64,000 nt of DNA, from assembly GCA_905221605.1 (NCBI GenBank), contig CAJNDS010002221.1:83501-147500 (forward strand), written 5' to 3'. A program made the position numbers and the translations under genes. Of this stretch, positions 1 to 10,474 are shown in pieces. The DNA comes from Symbiodinium natans. Its lineage: Eukaryota > Sar > Dinophyceae > Suessiales > Symbiodiniaceae. The number at the start of each line of letters is the position of its first letter. The first letter of the stretch is position 1. The notes under the pieces are model-generated. The model was not told the DNA's origin, searched no databases, and was given only the letters and a program-made list of their open reading frames with translations.

Positions 1-1
1 G

Positions 2-244
2 GGCACCCTGAAGGTCCTGCCCGGGCTTTTAGGCACAGATGCCTGCAAAGTGTCCTTCCTGGAGAGCGTGGCCAAGACCACGAATGACGAGTCACTGCAG
101 GAGGAGGTGGTCATCGCCGTGGTCTCCGCCGCGTGGAGGCAGTATCGGGTTTGGACAGCCCTCGACATCTTCTTCGGCATGGCGAACGTGGTACTTCTGC
201 TCCGCGCATCTCATGCCCTTCGGCATGGGCAGCAGTCGCGCTGA
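2..244 (+). CDS. TRP/polycystin-like channel, upstream exon (5' partial)
   Basis: The frame is open from the window edge, with no start codon needed, and reads through a segment ending in a hydrophobic stretch (ALDIFFGMANVVLLL) that looks like a membrane helix, then runs into a stop at about 242. The true exon end is probably somewhat earlier. It is in the same frame as the channel exon at 584 and is therefore read as an upstream exon of that gene; this is inference. The intervening 245-583 holds no clear exon and includes two short TTTAGGG-like units near 525-545. Confidence 0.45.
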   Translation, partial: GTLKVLPGLLGTDACKVSFLESVAKTTNDESLQEEVVIAVVSAAWRQYRVWTALDIFFGMANVVLLLRASHALRHGQQSR

Positions 245-583
245 GCTCAGACATCGTGTGCTCATCGTTACGAGTAAGGCGTCCTGCCCGAGTTCCTGCC
301 CGAGGCCAATCTTAATCACATGTATATTCCCAACTTGTCTGCTGAGGTCTGAGTGGTACCTATATGCTGCACTCACTTTGCATGCCAAGAGAACTTGTGA
401 GGAGCCTGAGTACGCCGCACAATCCTAAGGGCTCTAGTCAGGATCTTCTCTTTTGAGCAGCAATATAGTCACTTCTCTAAATTATGGTCCCTTTTGGAGT
501 GCTTATAAGCCGGCTCCTCTTATTTAGGGTTCTTATTTAGGGTACCCAAAACCGGACCATAATTTTAGGAACCGACCATATGA

Positions 584-1339
584 TTGATGCTGTACGAGGA
601 GCTGTGGCAATACTTCAGCGACGTCTGCAAAAGGCAACTTCCAGAGGTGGACTTCGATAACATCTCGGATGTGGGCTACCTCCTCGTGGGTTGGCTGGCA
701 ATCGTTCGCCAGCTCTCGCTTGGAACCCGTGAGCTCGAGAAGCCACTGATGTCTGTCTGGTGCGCCATGGTGTGGCTCAAAGCATTGTACGACTTAAGGG
801 GTGAGTCCTTCATGGGCCCCCGGCTGCTTCCAATCTTAGCAGCACTGAAGGACACCTTTGCCTTCTTTTTCCTTACTGGGGTTTGCGTTGCTGCGGCAGC
901 GCATGCCTACTACAACCTGGAGCTGCGAGATGAACCGTCCCCGATGTATGCGGCAATCATACAGGTTGTCAGATTAGGCTTGTTTGGCGACTTCGACCTC
1001 TTCGAGTTCGAGGGCCTGGACCCCACCCTGCGTCAAAACAATGTCACCGACGAGCTGGAACCTGTGGACCCAGAGCCCGGGTCGCGCTACACCTCGGCAC
1101 ATACGCTGTTCTACTGCACCGGCCTGGGCATCACCATCCTCCTGATGAATGTCCTGATTGCAGTCCTTAGCCAAAACTTCGAGCTCTATCAGGGACGCAG
1201 CGAGATTCTCTTCCAGCGTGCGAGGGCGAAGATGCTTCGGCAGCTGCAAGATCGGCCTTGGGCCTACGTTCTCAGGCTTCTTCCAAGCACTCAAAGCGGC
1301 AGCAAGGCCTCGGGGGGCACATTGAGGATTTCAGTCTAG
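584..1339 (+). CDS. TRP/polycystin-like cation channel, C-terminal exon
   Basis: About 250 codons with a stop at 1337-1339. Hydrophobic segments occur near residues 30-47, 55-73 and 90-110. A short pore-like stretch (LGLFGDFDLF, about 130-140) follows, then a final helix with LLMNVLIAVLSQNFE (about 187-201), the classic S6 signature of TRP/polycystin-type ion-transport domains. The order S5, pore, S6, basic cytosolic tail fits a cation channel of the plasma or an internal membrane. The N-terminal part lies upstream, partly outside the window. The exon start is uncertain: a stop codon lies just upstream in frame, so splicing must begin at or after about 584. Ion selectivity cannot be told. Confidence 0.7.
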   Translation: MMLYEELWQYFSDVCKRQLPEVDFDNISDVGYLLVGWLAIVRQLSLGTRELEKPLMSVWCAMVWLKALYDLRGESFMGPRLLPILAALKDTFAFFFLTGVCVAAAAHAYYNLELRDEPSPMYAAIIQVVRLGLFGDFDLFEFEGLDPTLRQNNVTDELEPVDPEPGSRYTSAHTLFYCTGLGITILLMNVLIAVLSQNFELYQGRSEILFQRARAKMLRQLQDRPWAYVLRLLPSTQSGSKASGGTLRISV

Positions 1340-1504
1340 AGTTACCTCATATGAAATTCACAAAGCTGGATGCTCACATCTAAGACTTCAGTTTGCAGCT
1401 CACCTGTCAAAGATGTCATGTGGGAGGGTGAAGGGCGTGATGTCGGCAAGGTGCTTAGTTGGAGCATTTCCTGCAAGTGACATGACGCTAGGATAGTTTC
1501 CCAG

Positions 1505-2040
1505 AAAGCAGTCACATTGAATTCGCTTCCGTGGCGGGAGCTTTTGTTTCAGCTTCGAAGGCCATTCACTGGACCATCAAGGTGTTTGGCACAGCGCAGG
1601 GGGACGATGACGATCATCCGAAGAAGGCAGTGGTGCTGCGATTTCCTCTGCTGCCGTTGGCTGTCACCCTCGGGCATCGACCTGGAAGTAAAGACATGCA
1701 GCATCTGCTGCCGAAGCTGAGCATCTTGATGCTGCCGTTCTGGCCGCTGATCTTCGTGATGTCCCTCTGTCCTTTTCTGATCTTCCTTTGCTTGGGGGTC
1801 TTCTTCAGCTTCGACGGCATGTCCTTCACGCTTCGCACGGCTCTTGGCTGGCATGGGCACGATGGAAGGGCATACGCCAAAGACTGCCGCATCTGGATTC
1901 TCTGTCGCGATGCTGCTCCCGTGGACGAGGTGCGGAGTTTGCGCGCGGCAATGCAGGACGCGTGTGACCCGGTCCTCAGTCGGGGTGGGAGTTGTTGTTT
2001 TCTTTGTTATGATTCTGGGCATGGGCACCTGAACATGTGA
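1505..2040 (+). CDS. hypothetical hydrophobic protein or exon
   Basis: Open frame of about 175 codons ending at 2038-2040. The codon pattern (G/C at third positions) looks coding on this strand. It has an acidic run (GDDDDHP), then a strongly hydrophobic region (LSILMLPFWPLIFVMSLCPF and onward) that could form one or two membrane helices, then a mixed hydrophilic tail. No ATG at a convincing position; the frame is open upstream to about 1500, where a CAG could be an acceptor. I do not recognise the family. It could be an exon of a separate gene after the channel, or a decayed gene. Confidence 0.35.
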
Positions 2041-2131
2041 GCAATCATGAGATTGGGCTTTTCGCAGCTGTAGGTTAATCACTTGCCGTTTTGAGCTAAC
2101 TGTCAAGAGCCCTCGTTGGCGTTGCCTTCAG

Positions 2132-2722
2132 CAGGAGCAAATCAAGCGAGTTGAGGCGAAGCAGGAGGCTCTCTCCGAGAATACGAGGGTTTAGGGTCTA
2201 GGCTTCTCAGAGACAGAGCCTATTGTGCGAAGCTCGCTGACACATTGCAGCCTTACAGCAAGTAAAGTAGGTGGCATCTTTTGCACCATGCGCAGGAACA
2301 GATGAAGAAGCAGGAGGCGCAGGGCTGAGTGCTCCGCAATAGAAGGGTTTAGGGTTTAGGGTTTAGGGTTTAGGGTTTAGGGTTTAGGGTTTAGGGTTTA
2401 GGGTTTAGGGTTTAGGGTTTAGGGTTTAGGGTTTAGGGTTTAGGGTTTAGGGTTTAGGTCGCAACAGTCCTTGTGCCCTGGTGACCACTGCTGCCTCACA
2501 GTAACTAAAGGACCAACACCTTATTTCAGTCGCCCGCAGGAGCAGATGAAGCAGCAGGAGGCACAGGGCTGTGTTCTCTGGGGCCGAGCAGCACACTGCC
2601 TGTTTGCCTGTCTGCTAGACTCTGTCAGACACTTGTCGTTTTGCTCCGCTCCGCTGGTTTTTGTTGCCCGGCTTACGCCTACAGGCGCAGATCCAAGAAG
2701 TTAAGGCGAAGCAAGAGGCTGG
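2132..2722 (+). CDS. four duplicated coiled-coil exons
   Basis: Four short islands encode variants of one charged helix: near 2135-2187 (QEQIKRVEAKQEA), 2293-2328 (QEQMKKQEAQG), 2537-2572 (QEQMKQQEAQGC) and 2682-2722 (QAQIQEVKAKQEA). Each follows a CAG that can act as an acceptor, and bases upstream are also similar between copies, so exon plus intron flank was duplicated. A telomere-like array sits between copies 2 and 3. Likely exons of a coiled-coil protein; the gene they belong to is not clear. Confidence 0.4.
2345..2457 (+). repeat. interstitial telomere-like array (TTTAGGG)n
   Basis: About 16 near-perfect 7-bp units, G-rich strand on +. It lies between two copies of the duplicated coiled-coil exon. 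Confidence 0.95.
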
Positions 2723-2887
2723 ACTGGAGAGTTCTGGTTTTTGGGAGGTGTTGGGGTCACCCAGCCCCAATACAACACTCAATTTTCAAGCATCAACCCC
2801 TAAACCCTAAGCTAGGGCTAGAGGCCCGGGGAGTCAGAGTTCTTTGGGGCGGCCGTGAAGTCGTCGAGATCAAGGCGCCTGATGTTT

Positions 2888-3085
2888 CTGAGATCGCCAA
2901 TTATCATTGTACTTATAACCCAATTGTAGCCCTGTTGGGGTACTTAAGGGCTCATAATGGGTTACGCTCATAAGTGGGTTACGACTACTATACTTTAAAC
3001 CCTCAACCCTAGACCCTAGACCCTAAACCCCAAACCCAAAAACCAAAACCCTACACTTATAATTGGGTTATGAGGACCCTGGGCC
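2888..3085. mobile_element. degenerate inverted-repeat element (family C)
   Basis: Contains TACTTATAACCCAATTGTA, a GGGTACTTAAGGGCTCATAA core, then TATAATTGGGTTATGAGG and CCTCCAAGT. The same words occur in the intact copy at 50738-50887 and the copy at 44645-44755. The left end is poorly kept and a short telomere-like stretch (2995-3050) is inserted in it. Confidence 0.4.
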
Positions 3086-3361
3086 TCCAAGTGCTGGTCT
3101 TGCGGAGTGCTTGGGAATCGGGGTTTAGGGTTTAGGGTTAGGGTCGAGGGTTCTTTGAGGGAACTAGGGCATGTGATACAAGGGGATATAAGGTGCCTGA
3201 AGCACGAACTCCGTAGTCAAAACTCGCACGTAAGTCCCAACATCCCGACATCCTAAAGGCGAAGCCCGTACACCAGGTATCCTTAAAAGAGTTCTGATGG
3301 TCTTTGGGTTGCATGTTCCCTTTTAAGGGCCCATACTAAGGGAGCATGTAACAAAAGTCCT

Positions 3362-3492
3362 ACCCTAAACCCTAAACCCTAAACCCTAAACCCTAAACCC
3401 TAAACCCTAAACCCTAAGCCCTAAACCCTAAACCCTAAACCCTAAACCCTAAACCCTAAACCCTAAACCCTAAACCCTAAACCCTAAACCCC
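3362..3492 (-). repeat. interstitial telomere-like array (CCCTAAA)n
   Basis: About 18 units, C-rich strand on +, ending in a C-run/T-run just before the exon-like island at 3517. Confidence 0.95.
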
Positions 3493-3516
3493 CCCCTTTT
3501 TTTGTTGGTGCTGCCA

Positions 3517-3776
3517 GGAGATGGATCGCAAGATCGACCAGCTACTGCACCTCCTCGCATGCCTTGAACCTCAAGTAGCCCCAGGCCCGAAGTTTTTAAT
3601 CACCCCAACAGATGGGTCCAAACGTTCGAGTTCAGGGTTTAGGGCTAAACGTTCGAGTTCAGGGTTCAGGACTCAGGGGTTTCGGGTTGAGGGCTGCGTT
3701 TGTTGTTTGGAGTTCCTTGATGGTCTCCATACCGAAGACGCGAAAGCCGAAGTCTTGAGAGCCCAAGGCCAGAAGG
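3517..3776 (+). CDS. two candidate coiled-coil exons
   Basis: The first island (about 3517-3573) follows GCTGCCAG, reads EMDRKIDQLLHLLACLEPQ and ends at a GTAG donor. The second (about 3712-3776) reads FLDGLHTEDAKAEVLRAQGQ and ends in AAG before GTGGGTTTAGGG. Both are helical and charged like the exons at 2.1-2.7 kb and 4.16 kb and may belong to the same gene. No family recognised. Confidence 0.35.
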
Positions 3777-3777
3777 T

Positions 3778-4040
3778 GGGTTTAGGGTTAGGGTTTAGGG
3801 TTTAGGGTTAGGGTTTAGGGTTTAGGGTTTAGGGTTTGGGGTTTGGGGTTTGGGGTTTGGGGTTTGGGGTTTGGGGTTTGGGGTTTGGGGTTTGGGATTT
3901 AGCCATAAGCCCAGAACCTTGGATGCCAAACTCTATGTGGAAGGACCGCAGCAAGAACTCAGAGATGCTTCCATGGGTTCTTAGGGTTTAGGGTTTAGGG
4001 TTTAGGGTTTAGGGTTTAGGGTTTAGGGTTTAGGGTTTGG
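3778..4040 (+). repeat. telomere-like arrays with a homogeneous TTTGGGG block
   Basis: TTTAGGG units (3778-3835) pass into about nine consecutive TTTGGGG units (about 3834-3895); after a short spacer, TTTAGGG resumes at 3984-4040. Confidence 0.9.
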
Positions 4041-4163
4041 GGAGGATTTCTTTTTTCAGAGGGTCTCATGTTCACAAGATTTCATGGGCCAACCCAGAAA
4101 TACTTTCTGGCCTTGGTTGACTGGGCACGCAGGCACACAGGCACGCACGCACGCCGATTTGCA

Positions 4164-4225
4164 GGACCTGCAGAAGCTGCTGAGCACACAGCTTTGGCCT
4201 GAGGAACGGCAGAAACTGCCTCATA
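4164..4225 (+). CDS. candidate coiled-coil exon
   Basis: After ATTTGCAG the frame reads DLQKLLSTQLWPEERQKLP. It is leucine- and charge-rich and compatible with the helical exons upstream. Boundaries and gene membership are uncertain. Confidence 0.3.
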
Positions 4226-4258
4226 GTCTCCATAGTCAGTCTTGGTTGAGCCTCAGCA

Positions 4259-4485
4259 ACCCTAAACCCTCAGCTTAAACCCTAAACCCTAAACCCTAAA
4301 CCCTAAACCCTAAACCCTAAACCCTAAACCCTAAACCCTAAACCCTAAACCCTAAACCCTACACCCTAAACCCTACACCCTAACCCCTAACCCCTAAGCC
4401 CTAAACCCTAAACCCTAAACCCTAAACCCTAAACCCTAAACCCTAAACCTAAACCCTAAACCCGAAACCCTAAACCCAAACCCTA
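4259..4485 (-). repeat. interstitial telomere-like array (CCCTAAA)n
   Basis: About 30 units with scattered variants (CCCTACA, CCCTAAC, CCCGAAA). Confidence 0.95.
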
Positions 4486-4713
4486 CCCCCCCCCCTCTTG
4501 ACCCTGAGCAGACTGTAGAAGTTTTGGGTTGAGCTCCCAAAGCATCGTCGCCCTGGTTCTTGGTAGGGAATGAGAGAATTAGGTACGTGCCCTATGCAAT
4601 CCCTTCAAGTGCAATGCCGGAGGAAGTGACGGGCGCAGGGGCGTGGCATAGCGCAGAAGCTGTGAAGGTTGGGATTCATTTCACACAGAGGAGGTTGTAG
4701 GAGGTACCCCACA

Positions 4714-4776
4714 TAACTACTATTTGCTTAAGAACCCCCCCATTTTTTTTTGGGGGGGGGGTTCTTAAGCAACTAG
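4714..4776. mobile_element. short inverted-repeat element with C/G tract (family D)
   Basis: ACTATTTGCTTAAGAACCCC on the left pairs with GGGGTTCTTAAGCAACTAGT on the right around a run of C, T and G. Related copies: 19025-19188, 24753-24906 and a half copy at 45243-45285. No coding capacity; it looks like a non-autonomous MITE or introner. Confidence 0.65.
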
Positions 4777-4785
4777 TAAACTCCT

Positions 4786-7300
4786 TAAAGGGTATATACA
4801 GCGGGTACCTTCTTAGGGAACGGTGCAATCTTCGTGTCCCCTAGACCTCTACGGGGCTTCGTCGGGGCCTCCTTATAACAAGGACTCCAAAAGGAATCAT
4901 ATTTAAGAGAAGCGACCATAACCCTGAACCCGAACCCTTCCCATCCGCAACCGTTTAACTTTATTCTGGCCGATCAGAATGTTTTTTTGTGCACCGCCTA
5001 TCGTCTCGTTCGCGGAACTATCTTCGACAAGCTTACTTGTAGGAGGGCCTTGCGCGGAGTCTCAGTCTCAGAGCTACGCCCTAGACCTCGCCTAAACCCT
5101 AAACCCTAACCTTAAACACTAAACCCTAAACCTTAAACCCCAAACCCTAAACCTTAAACCCTAAACCCTAAACCCTAAACCCTAAACCCTAAACCCTAAA
5201 CCCTAAATTTTAAACCCTAAACCCTAAACCCTAAACCCAAAAACCTCCTATATGCTTCAGGCATGCTCATGGAGCCCATAAGAGCCCTCAGCCCTGAACT
5301 TCAGGCATGCGCAGGATCAGAGTCGAGTTGTTCGATGGTTTTCAGGGACGTGATGACCTCTGAATTTCAAAGCCACGGTGGAGGATCTCGAAATATTTTT
5401 TAGGGTTCGGGGGTTCAGGGTTTAGGGTTTAGGGCTGAGGGTTTATGAGGGCTTAGGGTTTAGGGTTTAGGGTCTAGGGGAACCTGAAAACCCTTCAATC
5501 TTTTTGAGGCTGGTGGGGCTTCATCCGACTGAAAGCCGCCCTTCGTGCCCGTGCCAGGCCTGGGCTGGGCTGTCTTTTCAGGGCGGCCTCCTTTTTGTTG
5601 AAGGGGTTTAGGGTTTAGGGTTTGGGGTTTAGGGTTTGGGGTTTAGAGTTTTGGGTTTCAAAGGAGTTGAAACCTTATATCTCCAAGATAGCCCCTTCCC
5701 GAAAGTCGACTTTGCAGAAGACCCAAGGAGCCCAATACCCTAAGAAAGTAAGCACAGGACCTTCATATACAGAAGGGATCCTTAATCTGAGATTGAAGGT
5801 CTCCTTCCCTAATTGAGGGGTATTGGGCTCTTTGGGATGTGCCTTGGCGTCCCCTTCCCCCCCCCACGAAGCCTTAAATCCCAAAACCGGGTGTAGGATT
5901 TAGGGTTTAGGGTTTAGGGTTTAGGGCTCGAAGAATGCCAGACTCCCCCCAACGCCACGAGGTCTCCGACATTGAGCCGTTCCGGGGAGACCTGCGCGCG
6001 ACACTTGGGCTTCTCTGCAACTTCGGGCGCTAGGCACTACCAGGCTCAGAGCAGCAGCGACGCGCAGTTCGACTTGAGGGGGTTTAGGTGTGTAGCGCGG
6101 TAGGGGTTGAGCTTGCAAGGGCCCCTCTGATTGTGCCAGTGTTCTACCTCGAGGTCCCCCCCCACGGTTGCAAGTGGGGGGGGGGATACAACTTGCTATT
6201 GTGCGACGCGACTCCGAAAGCCCTAAACCCCAAGCCAGACGCTGAAACCCGAAACCCTAAACCCTAAACCCTAAACCCTAAACCCTAAACCCTAAACCCT
6301 AAACCCTAAACCCTGAACCCTAAACCCTAAACCCTTGGGGGGGCTGGGGGCCTCTTCATGCTCTGTTTTCTGAGCCTCACTCCATTGAGGGCGATATGAG
6401 CCTGGCCCTTGTCTTAGACTTACGCTAGAGCCGTATAGCACCCTATACTTAAACCCCCAAAACCCCGTAAACCCTAAACCCCAAAACCCCCCCCTAAGCC
6501 CTAAGCCCTAAGCCCTAAACCCTAAACCTGAACCCGAAACCCTCAACCCTAAACTCGAACCCGAAACCCTCAACCCACCTGTCAAGTCGGCAGCCGCCAC
6601 GAGGTGAAAGTGCCATGGCTTGAGCGCGCGGTGCCAAGCGACCATGGCAGACCGCTTCACGTCCCCGAACTCCCGTTTAGGGTTAGGGTTTAGGGTCTAG
6701 GGTTTAGGGTTTAGGGTTTAGGGCGTTGCTCGTAGGGAACGGGAATGCGGTACCTTATATCCCCCTATATATACTCTTAAGGGACTGTATTATGTACTTC
6801 ATTCCCTCATTAAGAACCAGTAGGCAAACTCCCAACACCTAAACCTTCGGTTGCAAAGAGGGTAAAAGGTTGAATTAGGGTTGAGGGTTTTAGAGAGGGA
6901 CAGGGAGGGAGAGAGAGAGAGAGAGAGGAGACAAAAGAAGGCTAAATGTGGAAAACAACATAACTAGTGAGTGGGTTTAGGGTTTAGGGTTTAGGGTTTA
7001 GGGTTTAGGGTTTAGGGTTTAGGGTTTAGGGTTCAGGGTTTAGGGTTTAGGGTTTAGGGTTTAGGGTTCAGGGTCATAACTAGTGGGTGGCAAGCAGATG
7101 CCGGTTGGACAATGCACCTCTGTCGCAGCCATCCAGCCTCGTGTTCTTGGCACACACACACACACACACCTTTCACGCAATAACACCAGCCAAACTTGAC
7201 TCACTACATCATTCCCGTCCACTTCCCAGTTGGGTTTAAGGTTTAGGGTTTAGGGTTTAGGGTTTAAGGTTTAGGGTTTAGGGTTGAAGGTCTGCTGCAG
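4786..7300. other. telomere-array-rich stretch without a clear gene
   Basis: Holds CCCTAAA arrays at 5092-5250 and 6240-6335, TTTAGGG arrays at 5405-5475, 5898-5927, 6677-6723 and 6975-7070, a GA microsatellite (6905-6930), a CA microsatellite (7150-7168), and an inverted repeat (5726-5743 with 5817-5835, core GAGCCCAATACCC) that may be another small element. I see no convincing exon. Confidence 0.6.
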
Positions 7301-7303
7301 AAC

Positions 7304-7411
7304 ATGGCGGCCTTTTCCATGGCGGTTGCACAAGTCGGCGCCGTGCATTCTTCCATCCCCACCAGTCGTATTCCGGGCCCGCGCCAGGGAGCCAGGCACC
7401 GCGAGCGTGGA
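7304..7411 (+). CDS. candidate first exon, targeting-peptide-like
   Basis: An ATG at 7304 opens a frame reading MAAFSMAVAQVGAVHSSIP and then an Arg/Pro/Ser-rich stretch up to a TTTAGGG array. The Ala/Ser/Arg-rich, acid-poor make-up is like an organelle targeting peptide. It lies upstream of the PPDK-regulatory-protein exons, and the plant homologue is a plastid protein, so it could be the first exon of that gene. No phase check is possible because the exons between are uncertain. Confidence 0.35.
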
Positions 7412-7701
7412 GGGGTTTAGGGTTTAGGGTTTAGGGTTTAGGGTTTAGGGTTTAGGCCCCAAAACTAAGCCCTGGGATCCCCGAACCCAGGATATATGGA
7501 GATGCGCTACCTCCTTTGAGTCAAGATAGTGCCACGCCCAAAGAGTAGCTGCTGAACTGATGTTGAGATCTGCCTCACACCTACACCGACCTACGCACTC
7601 TGGTCCAGGCGTTCAGTGAATCGGTTGCCATGCGTTCACCAGTTTTTACAAGAGTTGAAGAAGACTTGGACGTCAAAACCCCAAAGTTTCTGGCGTCCCA
7701 T

Positions 7702-8025
7702 ACCCTAAACCCTAAACCCTAAACCCTAAACCCTAAACCCTAAACCCTAAACCCTAAACCCTAAACCCTAAACCCTAAACCCTAAACCCTAAACCCTAAA
7801 CCCTAAACCCTAGACCAGTGTCGGCCCCTGAACCTTACACTGCCTTCTGGGGTGACTCTAGGTGCAAAAAAGTCTATCTTGAGGCTTGTCGGGTTTAGGC
7901 CTTTGGGCATCCCTAACCCTAAGCCCGAAACCCTAAACCCTAAACCCTAAACCCTAAATCCTAAACCCTAAACCCTAAACCCTCAACCCCAAACCCTACA
8001 CCCTAAACCCTAAACCCTCACCCTG
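7702..8025 (-). repeat. two telomere-like arrays (CCCTAAA)n
   Basis: 7702-7815 (16 units, almost perfect) and 7920-8025 (degenerate), separated by about 100 bp with no clear exon. A GC-rich island follows at 8048-8127, bordered by AAAG and GTGGGT, which might be an exon, but all three frames are open so its reading is undecided. Confidence 0.9.
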
Positions 8026-8554
8026 AAAACTCGGCTGCGATTCAAAGGGGTTCCTCGGCGGCGGGTCTCCGGGACGGCCGCCTCGGTGTCGTCGCTTGCC
8101 TCGCCGGGCTCGGCTGTGCAGCGAAAGGTGGGTGCAAGCGGATCCTTGTCGTTACACGGCTGCGGCCGGGCTGGGGCTTCATTTTCCGGTGTTAGGGGCT
8201 TAGGGTTTAGGGTGTCGGGTGTAGGGTTTAGGGTTTAGGTTTAGGGCTTTGGGTTTCGGGTTTAGGGTTTAGGGTTTAGGGTTTAGGGTTTAGGGTTTAG
8301 GGGGGAAGGGAGGATCGATATAACTTTCGTTGCTCTCGCTTCTCTCATCGTTCGGGGGCTTAAGCAGCTACAACTACCAATATTGTCGCGCTAACAGGAA
8401 CCCACAGGGGGGCACAATTCAGCCCTAAACCCTAAAAACCGCAACCCCCAAACCCGAACCCCCCTAAATCCTACACCCTAAACACCCTAAACACCCTAAA
8501 CAACCCAGATCACCCTAAACACCCTAAACACTCCAAACCCGAAACGCGAAACCC

Positions 8555-8791
8555 GGAACCCTAAACCCTAAACCCTAAACCCTAAACCCTAAACCCTAAA
8601 CCCTAAACCCTAAACCCTAAACCCTAAACCCTAAACCCTAAACCCTAAACCCTAAACCCTAAACCCTAAACCCTAAACCCTAAACCCTAAACCCTAAACC
8701 CTAAACCCTAAACCCTAAACCCTAAACCCTAAACCCTAAACCCTAAACCCTAAACCCTAAACCCTAAACCCTAAACCCTAAACCCTAAACC
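8555..8791 (-). repeat. long telomere-like array (CCCTAAA)n
   Basis: About 34 virtually perfect units ending directly in AACCAG, which forms the acceptor of the exon at 8794. Confidence 0.95.
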
Positions 8792-8793
8792 AG

Positions 8794-8851
8794 GACCCGG
8801 GCCGCCTTTGTGGCCAGGGCCGCGCTCCCCCAGCTTCAGGTGCAGGACTTG
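8794..8851 (+). CDS. PPDK regulatory protein, candidate N-terminal exon
   Basis: Between AACCAG and a GTTTAG donor. Reads TRAAFVARAALPQLQVQDL, resembling the family's N-terminal TAE..ARAAL.QF helix. Its end phase (0) agrees with the next exon. Confidence 0.45.
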
Positions 8852-10375
8852 GTTTAGAGGGTTTATCGGGTGAGCTGGGGTTTAGGGTTTAGGGATTAGG
8901 GTTTAGGGTTTAGGGTTTTGGGTTTTGGGTTTTGGGTTCACTAGTTGGGTTGTACAGTTTTTTTTGTGTATGTGGGGTTCATATAGGGTTGAGATAGGGT
9001 TTATGCAGGGTTTTTGTAGGGTTCACAGTGTTCATGGGGTTTTTGGGGGTTTTGGGGCTTATAGGGTTCGGGTGCTTTTTTGAGGGACTTCAGGGTTTTA
9101 CCTTCACGAATGTGCAGGAGGCTGTCCAGGAGGTTGGGACAGGCCAGGAGGAGGATGTGCGGCAGCAGGCGGGCCTTTGCTGGGTTAAATGGTTTAGGGG
9201 GCTTAAAAGGGTTTAGGGTTTAAGGGTTAAGGGAGTTTCTAGGGTTTTCTAGGGTTTTCTAGGATTTATAGGGCTTTATCGGGTTCATAGGTTTTTATTG
9301 TTTTTCGGGTTTCGGGTGTTCAAGATTTTCCCGCGTTTGCGCAGGTCGCGCTCGCCCTGACCCGCGACACGCCCGCCAGCATCATCTCCAAGAATGCCAT
9401 CGCCCAGCTCCAGACCGCCATCGCCGAGGCGAAGGCGTTTTTCGAGACTTGCTGTTGGGTAGTAGGGAATGAGGGAATGAGGTACCCTATATAAGCCTTT
9501 AAAGGGGATATACAGGGGGATATAGGGTACCCGAAACCCTAAACCCTAAACCCTAAACCCTAAACCCTAAACCCTAAACCCTAAACCCTAAACCCTAAAC
9601 CCTAAACCCTAAACCCTAAACCCTAAACCCTAAACCCTAAACCCTAAACCCTAAACCAACAGTAAGGAGAAGGCCGATGATGGGCTTCAGCCACAACTCT
9701 GGCATGAGGCCGACGTCGTCCTTGTGGGCCCCTCCCGCACCGGCAAGACGACCCTAGCTACTCTATCCCCTTTGGGAATGATTTTTTTGAAAACATTTTG
9801 TTCCTATAAAACAAAAGGGGATGTTATAAGACTGTTGTTTTTTATTGAGGTTCTAAGGGGCCAAATACTTTTGTTCATATAAAACCCAAAAGGGGATATT
9901 AAACATACTCTTTTTTATGAAGGTTCTCTAAGGGGGAGTAGAGGCTAGCTACCTGGCCAAGCTCGGCCTCCGGGTCGCCAACTACCCCTTGGTGCCCGGC
10001 GAAGAGCCGCCGAGCCAGCTGTTCCAAGTGGACGGCAAGAAGCTTTGTCAGAGTTGGACAGCATGCTGCATTCTTAAGGGTACTTAAACCCAATAAGGAA
10101 TATCAATTCAAATATTTAAGGGTACTTAAACCCAATAAGGAATATCAATTTAGATATTTAAGGGTACTTAAACCCAATAAGGAGTATCTTTATATATATA
10201 TATATATACCATCCCAACCATGAATTAGGAAGTTGGCCTTGCTCACCACCGACGCGAAGCAGCTCCAGAGCATCCGCCAGCAGCGGATGCTGCGCCTGGG
10301 CCGGTCGAGCTCCCGCTATGCCACCATGGGTGTGATCCGAGAGGAGCTGGAGACTACATCCCCCTTGGGAATTAT

Positions 10376-10474
<99 letters not shown>

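Noticed and set aside
2345-2457. True chromosome end
   Set aside because: Arrays occur in both orientations throughout the window with unique DNA on each side, so they are interstitial. Some joins could be assembly artefacts, but the phase-consistent exons argue against that as a general explanation.
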